Source: Xanthoparmelia taractica (lineage: Eukaryota > Ascomycota > Lecanoromycetes > Lecanorales > Parmeliaceae). From it: a stretch of 31,671 nt of DNA. The notes beneath the pieces were generated by a model. It saw nothing but the letters and a program-made list of their open reading frames with translations. It did no database searches and was not told the DNA's origin. Positions 8,846 to 20,644 of the stretch are shown here, one piece after another. Both the position numbers and the translations under genes were made by a program. The stretch spans positions 1 to 31,671 of the forward strand of contig JANQBS010000377.1 in assembly GCA_033085395.1 (NCBI GenBank), given 5' to 3'. Every line of letters starts with the position of its first letter. Position 1 is the first letter of the stretch.

Positions 8846-11800
8846 TTATACTTATTAATATTCTCTTTTATATATATACTATCTAATTAATTAGAGATAA
8901 AACGATTATACGAATTAGAGTTAGAAGTAGAAATAGGCTCTAGTTAGGTAATACTAAAGATCGAATATATATTCTAATACTCTGGGATAGTTAATTTATA
9001 TATCTATTTATCGACTTTCTATAGTATTTCGAAAGAATCGATATACTATTAAGATAGCTTAATAATAATAGTAATAGCAGTGATAATAGAGATAAAATAG
9101 TCTTTATATAATCGTAAATAAGCTCAATCGCCCTACTCAAGAAATATTAATTAATACTTTCTATTATAGTGATATTTTAAATTTATTTAAGCAAATGAAA
9201 TAGTATTAGCTATTTGAATACGGGCAACGATAGACTATAATAGAGATATAGTGACTTCTTTGAGCAGATTAAGTGATCTATTAAGTTAAAATTCGTAAGT
9301 TAGTTCGTTAAGAGTTTTATTATTAATCGTAGTTAAGATCGAATTATTAAGTAATACTTATATTCGTGAGAGAACTAACAATCAGAGAGCGAAATTCTAC
9401 ATAATATATAGATAGAATCGTAGTGCTATCTCCGCTATTTGATTAGTTTTCTCGCTACTTTTATTCGTCTAAGAATAATAAGTAATCGAATAAAATAACT
9501 TCACTTCGAGCTTCTTAAAGAGCTTCGATCAAAGCTTAGAAAGAAATTTTCTATCACGATCCGTGAGCAAAATCCTTAAGATTCCTTAATCTATAATATC
9601 AAGTCTATTAAGCAATATAATAGTCTATTAAGCGGCGAAGTAGTTCTTTTTATTAGATACGAAAGTTATCTTCTTTATAAACTTATCTATTATAGAAAGA
9701 ATAATATCGAATTTCTCGACTAATTTTGAAAGTGCTAAAATAAAATTTAAAATAAGTGTATAAAACGATATTAACGAAGACTTAATTGACTATAGAAAGT
9801 TATAAGGGCGATATTAGCGTATTTAAAAAATAAGGCATTAAGGATAAAATTTAATGTACTGCCGAAGATATTTAATTAATCTATAAATATATTAGATATT
9901 CGAAATCTTCTTATAAAACTTCTTAAACTCTAAATAATTATCTTCATAAACTATTTTAAGAACGATTTTAATTATGCTTTAAGATATATAAAGACGCTAT
10001 ATATCGATAAACTTACTAATATAAAAGAAAAAATGTTAATATTTCTATATAATGTCTTATATATATCTATCACGAACGAAAGAAAGATCAATAACTTTCT
10101 CGTTAATATTTTTATTTTTAGTTATTAAAGTAGAGATTCTAATATAAAATAAGTCTTTTCTATAATCGTCTTCGAGGCCTTTAAGAAATATAGAACTTAT
10201 CTTTATAAGTGTAATAATAAAGAGAGTATCTAGCTTATCGTATTTATTAGAGAAAGATATATTTTTAACGCTTATAAGTCTTAAAAGTATATCGAGAATA
10301 ATATATTTTTTTTAAGACTTATATCGAATATTAAGACGAAATTATCTAAGAAATTAAGAAGCTCTAATAAAACGAACGTTTATTCTTATAATAGAATTTA
10401 TTAAGATAATCGATAATTATCTTATAATATCGAGAATAATAGAATAATCTATTTAAATAATAGTAGTATACTTCGAAGAGTCTATTAGATACCTTATTTT
10501 CTTAAGCACTCAGACGAAGTCTACTACTTCTAGCTCTATTAATTAATAATTCTTCTTAGCTTGAGTTAAATCTCAAGAAAAAAATATAATTATTTAAATT
10601 GCAGTGCGAGAAGGTTATTTTAAGCCTGAGTTTAAGTTAAATTCTTTATTCTTAATATAAAAAATCTATACTTTAAAGCCGAATTCTTTTAAAGTATTTA
10701 AATTTACTTAAATTAATTTATTAAAATCGTAATAAATAAGTATAGAAGATTAAGATAATGTTGCTTATAGACTATTAAAACTTATTTATTCTAGCTTAAT
10801 CGATAAAGGTAATTTAAAGCGTAAAGAATAAGTATAACGAGAATTATCTTTCGACGAAGCTTCTTTTAAAAGTCTTATCTTAAGATTCTATAAAGGTGCT
10901 ATAAGCTATATATAATAATAAATTAAGCTACGAAGATAGTCTATTAGATTAAGATAATGCTCTAAATCTCTAAGAGTTACGAAGTAATTTAGCTTAACAA
11001 TTACTTTAAATTTATTATCTATAGTAATTATTTTCAAAAAATCAATATATCGATTAAATAAATTAATATTTAAGTATCTTAAAAAGATTTTCTTAGAGAC
11101 GATTAAGATATTATATTTAATTAAAAGCTAAAAAAGCTTTCTTAAGTGATAGATATACTTAGAGAAACTTTTAAAATTAACGATAATATTATTAATATAG
11201 ACTTATGCGAAGTTCTTAAGAGCTCTTAGAATATAATTAATTCTTTTTTATATATAGATAATTAAGTTTATATAACTTATAATTAAAACGTTAAATATCT
11301 CTTACTCGCGATGAGTAACTATCGTAAATATATATCGAAAGTCGAGATATATAAGCCATTAATAGAAGAATAATACTACATTTAGTATAGCTAGATAAGT
11401 GTAATTAAGTAGCTTTAAGATAATATTAGATTAAAGAGATACGAGATAGACGTCTAATATGATGAGATCGTTAAGATCTCGAATATTAATTATAGCTCTA
11501 TCTTTTCTCTTATCGTTTAATAGAGTTTTTTAAATAACGAAGATAAAATAGCTAAACGAAGTTAACTACTTTGTATACTTCAAACGATCTTGCTACTATA
11601 AAACATTAAAGATTTTATTAATAATTACCTTATCTATTAATTTAAGAGAATAAATCTTTACTCTCTTATTACTAGATAGTCTTAATTATTAATTATCTCG
11701 AAAAAAAAAAATTTATTTATTTATTCTATAGCACTTTAATAAAATCTTTATTCTTTTATAAAAACGAAAACTCCTCAATTAAATTAATCAATTATTACTT

Positions 11801-12650
11801 TTCCAGCTTATTTTCATAGATTATCACATTATTAGAAAGCTTTGATTCCGTTATATATATAGAGATATTAGTTGAAACATAATTTATCAAAGACGAGAAA
11901 TTATTAATTAAATTTATTATTATAATAGCGACGAAAGTGACTACTTTCTTCACTTAATTCGATGATTTCGAGTACTTTTCGAGCTTAGCTAAAGATATTT
12001 CTATAGCAAAGAAAACGTTTTCGTAATCGACTTCTTATAGTATTCTTAGATATAATTTCTTAAGAATTTATATAGCGTGATTAATCTTATTTTTAACTAT
12101 CATATCGATAATATTAACATTAATCATATAAGCATATATAATTAAATTATATTGCTTTATAGATTCGAAAATAAAGTCTCTATCGAATAGATTCTTAGGC
12201 GTTATAATAGATAGAATTTGCTAAGCTTAAGAGACGATTATAAGTACTTTCTATACTCGAATTAATCGTTTTATACACTAATTAACATTATAAGTTATAA
12301 CCTTAATAGTAATATCACAACTATTAATACGTGCTTCGTTCTTACTTATATCAAGCATAATCTTCTCCGATTCTATAATATTATAATTATTATTCTTTAT
12401 TAATAGATTTATCTTTAAATTATTAATTAAATAAATCTCTCTTATAATATAAATAAGAGTCTTATTATTATCTCTCTTAAGATTTAAGAGATATATAAAA
12501 ATAAGTATATATTTATTAGTGTTATGCATTGTAAAATTAAGCCCTTTGACACGTAGATAAGATAATATCTTTCTAATTTCCACATCAGGCAGAAGAGATA
12601 AAAGCTATTGCTTATCTATTAATATTACATTAGTCCCTAAATTAATATAT
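8690..12650 (-). pseudogene. Copy B pol: protease, RT, RNase H, integrase, chromodomain (RIP-degraded)
   Basis: The reading is on the minus strand. The protease site at 12635-12646 reads I-N-L-G in place of I-D-S-G. A protease-linked open stretch at 12278-12583 has the L-I-K-N-N and I-N-S-C patterns matching L-I-G-N-D and I-G-S-C of fungal Gypsy proteins. RT: D-R-A-I-I-N-I-R-D-L-N at about 11465-11500 and Y-I-N-N at 11188-11199, where Y-I-D-D is expected. Integrase: zinc region at about 9960-9830, T-D-R-D-R-K-F around 9543-9564, S-S-E with the glutamate codon at 9451-9453, then a C-terminal module ending V/I-F-S-I-T-x-L-E-P near 8950-9060. The chromodomain follows at 8690-8845. TAA/TAG codons interrupt every region. 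Confidence 0.9.
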
Positions 12651-14800
12651 TCTTTCTTATTCTTAGCTGCGTTTAATATAAATCGTAATAAAATATAAGC
12701 GTAATTTTAATCATGAAAGCTAAAATTAATATCTAATCTAGCTCTATCCTTAAAGTCTAATTAAATAATTTTCATAATAAAAGTATTAATATTTATTTAT
12801 ACATTTATCGGCGATTTAAATAGTAATTTAAAATAATATTCGACTTATAAATGCTTATACAATTTCGACTTAGAAGAAAAAGATAAATCACAATTCCTAT
12901 AATATATTTAAATATTTACAAATTCGATAAAAAAATTATTATGATATTGATTATTCAACTTATCAAAATTATGATCTAACTACTTCTAATAGTCGTTAAT
13001 TTTAGCATTCTATTAAAGCGCATTTTCTTTCGCTTAACTAGATTCTTACTTATTTTTAATAATCGCTTCTACTTAATAAATAGTAATCTTAGATCTAAGA
13101 TTCTATTAAAATTATTAACGATTTTTATTATTTTAACTTTCGAATTTTCGATCTACGAATTAATTCGTTTGTAATAGTCGATTTATTAAATCTAACGTAT
13201 TTTATTATTCTTTAGCTTATATAAAAGATCTTTAATTCGTATCTTATTATAGTCGCGAATCGTAATAAGAATTTAATTAATAGTCGTATTACTAAGGGCG
13301 ATAAGTATTTTAATTAAAGAAGTTAAAAGATTAAAATAATAACTGCTAGCGATACGAGTATTTATATTATTATTACTATTTAAATAACTAAGAGATAGAA
13401 TTAAATTAAAAGCTAAATTTAAAAGATCTTGCTAAAATATATTCTCTAATACATTTCGATAGACATTTTCACGCTATTAATTCTATTAATTCTAATATTA
13501 TTACTAAGACCTTTAAACGAAAGACTAATATTGATACTATCTAATATATAGCTTAAGTTAGGCTATTTTCTTCATATTAAACATTTGAATAAAGCTTACT
13601 ATAATAATAGCTGCATTTGATAAATCAACAAAAATATATAATTCCGATATAATCCCCTGATAGGCAAATATCAACTGATTTTAAATATTATTAATATTAG
13701 CTAATTTAATATATCTGACGACTACTTACACATAGCTAGCGGGCTCTCGACGCGCTCAAGTATCTATTAATATATACTTCTCTACAGTTAGATTTGAGAG
13801 TATTACGTTTAATAACTTCTTGAATCTTGCAGAGAGAGCTCTACATTATTCTTTTATTTTACTATCTTCTACTCGAAGATCTCTTCGCTTCAAGTTTAAT
13901 AGCTCTAAAGTATATTAAGTAAGTGTAGAATCACGAAAATAAGTATTTATATTAATACGAATTATAGCTTCTTCTTTTATAGCTATTAAATTATAAATTC
14001 TTTTAATAAATAGAATTACACTACGATAATACACGTTCTTTTCCACAGTTATAATCTTATTCTCTTCGTAAAATTTATTCAAAAAAGAATTAAAATAGCT
14101 TAATTCTATAGCATTTTATTTGCTATTAAAACTCGATACTTCTACTATGGCCGGTTCGAGTTCTTCTAACTCTTCTAACGAGTCTTATTCTCCTCTAGAT
14201 CTAATAGATAAATATAAATTATTAATATTATTCGTAACGGCGCAGTTAATAGCATTATTAATTATATCTTATAGTTATTAAGCTGTGAAATTAATAATTA
14301 TTTCCGATATAATTTAACTTAATTGCCTACGAGAAGTGCTTAAATTTTCACTTAAATTAACAATATTTATAGCAATGAAATTCTTACGAATTACTAATAA
14401 CGATAATGTAGAAGACGAATTATCTAATAAAGAATCACGATTATCGCCAGTAGAATTATTATCAATATCAGTAGAATTATTAGTAGAATTATTATTAATA
14501 TTAGCAGAATTATTATTAGTTAATAATTAATTAAGTGTATTTTCAATAGAAAAAGAATTAAAGAATAAGTTTCTAAGAGACTAAGTAACTTACTTAAAAC
14601 GCCGAATAGATTTACGAAAAATAGATTTATTAACGATTTAATTAGATAATCAACGATCTTAAATTAAGAAATAAGTAATTATTCTTAATAAATTAGTAAT
14701 AGAATTAATAGTAGAGATTAATCTAGCAGATCTAAGAGTGTTAAACGTGAAATACTTATAAATCTTCTTAATATCGTTAAATATTAAATTAGCATATTTA
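12650..14800 (-). pseudogene. Copy B gag remnant
   Basis: Collinear with the gag of copy C, with many RIP stops. The Asn/Ser-rich N-terminal part lies at about 14330-14530 on the minus strand; a plus-strand open frame there is an antisense shadow. Confidence 0.6.
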
Positions 14801-15063
14801 TAATCGATAATAATAAATTTCTAAATATCAAATACGAGGATAAGTATTTATCTATCTATTAAAGTAATTAGCGTTATAAGACTAATTAATAAAAAAAGTA
14901 AAATTAAGAAAGACTTTTAATAGATAAAGAGTAGAGAAAAAGACTAATAAAGATCTTATTAATCTAATAGCTTACTTATTTAATAAATTCGATAACGATA
15001 AGTGAGCTATATTAATAAAGAATATCTCCTGAATTAATTCGACTATTATTTGACATCGAAATC

Positions 15064-15079
15064 GGCGTTGCTATTATAT
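15064..15079 (-). promoter_or_regulatory. Copy B primer-binding-site region
   Basis: In element sense the LTR end TATAATA is followed by ATATAATAGCAACGCC. Copy A (after TATAACA), family D and element F share this sequence, which marks the start of minus-strand priming. The tRNA was not identified. Confidence 0.55.
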
Positions 15080-15236
15080 TATTATAGAAAAGGGGTTTAT
15101 ATTCTAATGATTGAAAAGTCTATCGAATTCTAAGGGTCGTAGTGGCGAAGATCTGCTGAGAAACTAATATAAATTTAGCCTAGCCTCCCCAACCTTTCCG
15201 AAATACCTTTTGTATACATACAGAAAAACCGTGACA
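15080..15236 (-). repeat. Copy B 5' LTR (157 bp)
   Basis: The right end is CCGTGACA followed by CGATA. The left end is TATTATA, a transition-altered form of the TGTTATG end of the 3' LTR. Confidence 0.93.
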
Positions 15237-15241
15237 CGATA

Positions 15242-16224
15242 TCTTATTTTAAAATAACGTCGTATCGTAACGATCGTAAATATAGTCTATAGAACTTAAA
15301 TAATATCGCTTTAGTTCTTCTATATAGAAATATCGAGCGATAAATCTTTTAGGTTTTAATAAAGATTAAGAGAAATCTAAATAAGAACTAGAAGAAGATA
15401 AGTCGGTAAAGAAATTTATATTATAAAAAAAGTTATCTAAAAGATATTATAGTAGAGATTTTTCTAAAGAATTTAAAAAGAATCTAAACTAAGTAGAGCT
15501 TTCTTAATAATCTTATTCTAACGTCTTTAAGAGATATATAAGATAATATTTAACGCGTCTTATAAGATCGTAAAGCTAATTTAAAAGAATATTATTACGT
15601 TCGAGAAGACTTCAATATTATCTTAAAAAGAGTATATAGAGAAACTCGATAGCTATAAGTTCGTTCGAGTCTTTTTTAAAGATCTTCTAATGGATTCTCA
15701 AGTAGAAGTAGCTATTCTTTTATCTCTATTATCGACGAAGATAAATTCGCATAAAGAGCGTCTAGACGCGTTAGTTCGGGCCTTATTAAAAATTAAAAAG
15801 TAATTATAGTATCTAAGTTAGTATATAATATAGTAGCGAAAGATATCGAGAATAAATATATTCATAGTAGTATAGTTAAGAAAGAATAATTATTTTGATA
15901 TATAGTAGATAAGTTATTATTTTACTAAGACTTCTATTAAGAGAACGTATTCTAATGGCTAGAATTTCAATCGAATCGCGTTGAATTAATATAAGGTCAA
16001 ATTTAATAATTTTTGTATCGTTAAAAAGCGTATATCGAGATCTATAATCTACGAAATACATAAGATACGATACACTAAGAAAGTCGAGTATTTGAAGTTG
16101 TAAGTTAGAAAAGTTGTAAGTTAGAAGTGTTATATTTTAATAAGAGGCCTTCGAGAGAATTAAAAATCTTACTCGTAGTTAGCCTCGCAACATTTCTAAA
16201 AGCGTAGAAGAATCGAATTTTTGA
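15242..16224. other. AT-rich region, no gene recognised
   Basis: RIP-type sequence with short broken frames on both strands. It may hold the upstream part of the Copia relic that follows, but no gag, protease or integrase motif could be read. A minus-strand open frame at 15876-16061 resembles nothing I know. Confidence 0.5.
16095..16126 (+). repeat. Perfect 16-bp tandem duplication
   Basis: AAGTTGTAAGTTAGAA occurs twice head to tail (16095-16110 and 16111-16126). Confidence 0.9.
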
Positions 16225-16511
16225 TTGATTATAGATACAAACTTAAGATTTCTTAGCTTAGCCCTACCTTATTCTTTTATATATACTAATAGAGAAGTTA
16301 ATATTCTATTCTATTTCATGTCTTTTCGATTACTATTTAAGTCTATTACGATCGATTACTCGATTTTTAATAACGATATTACTATTATCGCTATTTACGT
16401 AAACGATATCTTATTAATTAATCTTTGAAAAAAAAATCTAGAATATTAAAGATAAGCTTTATAAGCGCTTTAAGATAATTAATTTCATCTATAAATCTAA
16501 AAAGTTTATTT

Positions 16512-17120
16512 CCGTACGAATTTCGTAGGGTTCGCACGATTAATACGATTTAGTACGATTTAGTCTAATTAACCTTATTCGCCCATATTAATAAAATTTA
16601 GCTCGATTAATAATTACCTAAAAATTTAGTAAATAGAGTTACTATTAATATAATTAGTATAATTAGATAAATAAGATAGTTTTAAAATTTATACGTAAAG
16701 TTTCTATAAGGCCCGTAATAGTTCTAATAATACTCTATAATACTAAATTTATTACGCATTACTTTAAGCATTACTTCGTGTATTATTCTCGCGAGAATAT
16801 AGTCTAAAACTTATAATCTCGAGATCTATTTCGAGATAACGTTAAGAGTTATCGCTACATATCGCTATCGAATCTCGTTATTAATTATTAAAAAAATTAT
16901 ATAAGACTAAATATAGAACTAAGTTACGTAATTAATATTAATAATAAATAATATTTATTACTTATATTAAAATGATATTAATAGCAATATTAAAATTATT
17001 AATTTAATAAATTCTACGGAAATCGTGCTAAAAATTATTAGCTATGCTGAAAGCGCAATTTCCACAGAGTCCGCCAAGTCCGCAATTTCAAAATTAGCAG
17101 CACAATTTCAGAAATGCCGA
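16512..17120. mobile_element. Candidate 609-bp insertion in the Copia RT
   Basis: Copia reading stops by about 16500 and resumes at about 17126. TATTT lies on both sides of the block (16507-16511 and 17121-17125), a possible target duplication. The ends are CCGTACGAATTTC and AAATGCCGA. An imperfect inverted relation joins 16515-16530 with 17020-17035 (CTACGGAAATCGT against CTACGAAATTCGT). The right 110 bp are less mutated and repeat GCAATTTC. The reading frame does not rejoin cleanly, so the exact ends are uncertain. Confidence 0.4.
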
Positions 17121-17514
17121 TATTTTAGATATATATAGCTATTATCTCGATATAATCGAATCTTACGATTTAACTAGACGAATTATATTTAGGAATTTAT
17201 TACTAAATATAATATATAGAAGATTAAAGATATCTCTATCTCTATAGATATAGAGAAATATTAAATTACTAAAGAAGACTTTTAGATAATCGGAGTTTCT
17301 CGTATCGTCTATTTAATTAGCTATTAACTTGTTAATACGTATAATATTAGATATTAGACTAGATATCGCTTATATCGTCTCGATAATATTTCGTTATAAT
17401 TTTAATTTAAATACATTTTATTAGAAGACTATTAAATATATCTTTCGATATCTTAAATAACCGATCGATTATTAACTCGTCTTTCGAGATAATTTAAAGT
17501 TTCTATTCGAATAT

Positions 17515-17608
17515 TGTTACGGAATATCTAGTATGTAAGTGGGATCTCGCCGTCTTAGCGGGGTTCGATACTCTTTTAATATAGGGGTAACTAGTACGTT
17601 TCGTAATA
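17515..17608. mobile_element. 94-bp mini element with TG...TA ends and AATAT duplication
   Basis: It begins TGTTACGGAA and ends TTTCGTAATA, which are inverted matches apart from G/A-type differences; the inner TCTAGTA and ACTAGT also pair. AATAT stands on both sides (17510-17514 and 17609-17613). Taking out the block and one AATAT joins the Copia frame from K-F-L-F-E-Y to T-N-T-N (for T-D-A-D), exactly as the family requires. It may be a very short solo LTR, where the CA end has become TA, or a small foldback element. Confidence 0.8.
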
Positions 17609-18080
17609 AATATACTAATACTAATTAGGCTAATAATTAAGATACTCGATATTTTATTTTCGAATACGTTTATAATATCAATAGTGCTACGATTAACTAG
17701 TAATCTAAGCGATAATTTATTATAGCGTTTTTAATTTAATAAGTCGAGTATATTAATTAAACGTAAATTATTAAGAAAGTCGTTTGATTATATTATCTTT
17801 TTATTAGCTTAATCTTAATAATCTAATTATTAAGACGATAATAATTTAATATAATAATTAAAGTATAATAATTCTAGCTAAGAATTTCTTATTCTATTCG
17901 CGTGTTAAACATATTAATCTTTAATATTACTATATATAAAAGTAAGTTATTATCGAGAATATCGCTTTCGAATATATCTTTATTAATAGATAAATAGCTA
18001 ACGAGTTTATTAAGACTCTATATGAGAATAAATTTAAACTTTTAAGATTTAATTAGATTAGAATTATCTCTTTAAGTCTA

Positions 18081-19540
18081 ATTTTAGAAGAACTATTCTT
18101 TAGAAAAGCTATACTCTAGAGAAGTATCTAATTAGATCTTATACTTCGAGTAATTAATCTAACGCCCGTAGAGTCGCTATATTAGACTTAACTTTACTTA
18201 AACTTATTACTTATATTAAATAGCTACTATTATTATTACTTTAGTTATTTATATTTATTATTATAATTATTAAATTAATAAAGCTCTTTCGAGAGCTCTA
18301 GTCTATATAAGAATTAGCGTTTTAGATACTTTACTTCTATTTGTCGCCGCTATTAACTACTTTGATTAAATTTTATTTCTAGAATAATTCTCGCGTAGGG
18401 ATCTTATAGTCGATTAATATAATTAAAAGAATTTTATCTAATGATTTTATTTTACTTTTATGTATATTCTTCGATATCGTAATTATTAATTTTTAATATA
18501 TATTTATTAAATTTAGAGAAAACTTTTCGACTAATCGCTTCTTAATAAAAAGTAAAATACTTATATAGAATATTAGAACGAATATTAATATCTTTCTCTT
18601 TTTAATATAGTTATTTTTGAACTTTAAATTAATCTTTACTTTTTACTTTAATTATCTATAATTTATAAAAAAAAAGATATTATAAAGAAAGTTTAATTAA
18701 CTCTAATTCGAATATTCTAAACAATATGCTAGTTATATAGCTATAATTAATAACTAAAAAGTGTGAGAATAAGAAAGATAATAAGATATCTATTCTAATT
18801 TAAAAGATTAACTATAGACGAATTATAATTATTTTAAATAAGTTTTTTATACGTCCCGAAGAAGAGATTATAGAATATTTTAAACTTCTAAGTTAAGAAG
18901 AAGAATATTATAAAAAAATAATTAATTTATATTAATAATATTCACGATTATAATAGAAGTAATTTTATAGTATTTATATTAAAAGTAGTATTATTTAATA
19001 TATAGAAATTACTTATAAATCTCTTAGTAAGCGTCTTCTAGTAGTTATTAATTAAAATAATCTACTATAGTATTCTCTTAATAAGAACGCTATACTTATT
19101 CTTAATATATATATATAGCGAACTTTAACTATAAAATTTAAAATTATCTAGATACTTTAGTAATTTAATAAGAATATTCTTACGAGATCGAGTGATAAAT
19201 AATACTAGATTATAATATTTCTTCTTTTTAAGATAAAATAACTCGTTAGATTTCTTAGACGTATTCTTTAGAACACGTATAGACTATTTATAAATAGATT
19301 TAGAGAAATAATAAGTTCTAATAAGTTATAAGATCTTAATATAATCTAGCTATCGCTATTGATAAATCTTATAATTTAGAGAATTAGAAAAGATCTTATA
19401 AATATACTTTAGCTTCTCTAGATCTAAAATTTAGATTCTATTACTTTTATCACGTTTAAAATTCTTAAAGACGATAAATATACGTTATTTATAGTTCTTA
19501 ATCTTAATCTTAATTTATTTCTACTTTCGCGTAATATTGT
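18081..19540. other. AT-rich region, no gene recognised
   Basis: The start may include the 3' LTR of the Copia relic, but no matching repeat exists in the window. The rest is RIP-type sequence with short broken frames. None of the DNA transposon or LINE motifs I looked for could be read. Confidence 0.5.
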
Positions 19541-19665
19541 GAGAGCGCTTTTCAATTGTATCATAGAGTCAAAAATATAACTCATGGGTTCGGGTCCCGC
19601 GCTTCATAGAAGTCGCACGCCCTATTTGAACCCATATGGCCTAACAAATATCGTGCTTTAGATCT
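19541..19665. repeat. Less-mutated patch with 8-bp inverted repeat
   Basis: Base composition rises here. ATGGGTTC (19584-19591) and GAACCCAT (19628-19635) form a perfect inverted pair. Near them GGGTTCGGGTCCCG resembles a tRNA T-arm, but no full cloverleaf could be folded. Confidence 0.5.
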
Positions 19666-20477
19666 TGCTTTTCTTTATACTCTAATAGCTTTCTTTAATT
19701 CTTAATCTCGGCGAAGTAATAATTATATTAATAAATCTTACGAGGATTCGTTTTTTTATATTAGATAGTTACGATAGTAAATTTTTAATTAAACGTGTAG
19801 TTCTATAAGCGAGTTTAGATATCGTTAAATATATTAAATATCTTATTCTTACTAGGCGAATAAAGATAAGAAAAAGAAATATAATCGATTACTCGCTAAA
19901 GAATAGAAAAAAGATCTTCTTCGAGATACGAATAAGATATTTAAAAAGAATTACTAACTGCGACGATAATAAGATATCTTATAAGGAAGGGAGATGCGTC
20001 TATATTAATAGGGTCTATAATTGAAATAATATCTATAACTAAGATATTAACTTAATGTGAAAAGAAGATATTCGTATATTATTATATGTGAGTTATAATC
20101 TATCGAGGTACTTGAATTTTAGTGGGGCTATTATACAAATCTAAGTATTGAGACAAGTTTGCCGAAACTTGCGTTGCGTTCCTATCTTGCGCCCCTAGGG
20201 CCTTCCGCGATATCTATCTAACTAGATTATAGAATTATTAAATACTAGTTACGTTCTAATTAGATAGAAGTAGTAAAAGTATTTTAAAAACGTTTATAGT
20301 TCGCGATATTATATAACTCGATAATTCTTCTACTATTAATTAGCTAGAGCAATTAATATATATTTTTATTATTATTATAATTAATAGTATAGTATCTAGA
20401 GTAGAATTTAAACTTATATAGCTAGCTAGATATCTATATAGGCTATATGCTTTATTTTATAGCTGCTCCATTACGCA
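19666..20477. other. AT-rich region upstream of the synthetase gene
   Basis: Mostly RIP-type sequence without a recognisable gene. A GC-richer patch at 20146-20212 includes a six-pair hairpin, AAGTTT-GCCG-AAACTT (20155-20170). Promoter elements of the downstream gene must lie in or after this stretch, but none stands out. Confidence 0.5.
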
Positions 20478-20644
20478 ATGGTGCCTTACACACATAGATC
20501 AGGATATATGGATTTTGATTTTAGTGGTTTAAATAATAGAAACGGGTTGGTCATTATCGAACACGGTAGTAGCGTTGGCTTAGGTTTAGAATCTCCAATA
20601 CTGACCGCAGAGAAGGGTACTCCAACTTGTTATGAGTGCCAACA

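Larger units (their letters stand above)
8175..15236 (-). mobile_element. Complete Ty3/Gypsy chromovirus, copy B
   Basis: This 7.06-kb minus-strand retrotransposon has LTRs of equal length (157 bp, TGTCACGG...CATAACA), a CGATA duplication, and the domain order gag, protease, RT, RNase H, integrase, chromodomain expected of chromoviruses. RIP has left in-frame stops throughout, so it is dead. It is the reference copy for interpreting A and C: it keeps the integrase signature T-D-R-D-R-K-F, the glutamate-bearing S-S-E region, the C-terminal module and the chromodomain, which A (cut at 81) and C (cut at 27808) lack. Confidence 0.95.
8170..15241. repeat. CGATA target-site duplication of copy B
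   Basis: CGATA is present at 8170-8174, directly left of the 3' LTR, and at 15237-15241, directly right of the 5' LTR. This exact 5-bp duplication fixes both ends of copy B. Confidence 0.9.
16225..18080 (+). pseudogene. Ty1/Copia pol relic: RT end and RNase H, two insertions
   Basis: This is a plus-strand Copia reverse transcriptase/RNase H. At 16345-16425 it reads D-Y-S-I-F, then I-T-I-I-A-I-Y-V-N-D-I-L-L. The Y-V-D-D box is Y-V-N-D (16396-16407). A frameshift follows, then I-K-D-K-L-Y-K-R-F-K. After an insertion it resumes at about 17126, with T-R-P-D-I-A-Y read as I-R-L-D-I-A-Y near 17355, F-R-Y-L-K near 17445, and D-A-D-W-A read as N-T-N-stop-A across 17515-17608. S-A-T-I and S-K-R follow near 17690, then V-K-H-I-N near 17908 and A-N-E-F-I-K-T-L for A-D-G-L-T-K-P-L near 18010. 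The left limit is uncertain and no LTRs were found. Confidence 0.85.

Noticed and set aside
8650..8886. 78-residue plus-strand open frame
   Set aside because: It lies antisense to the chromodomain of copy B, which reads convincingly on the minus strand.
14336..14530. 64-residue open frame rich in Leu and Glu
   Set aside because: It is the antisense shadow of the Asn/Ser-rich gag N-terminus of copy B.
19545..19610. Possible tRNA around GGGTTCGGGTCCCG
   Set aside because: The T-arm-like piece is clear, but no acceptor, D or anticodon arms could be paired.
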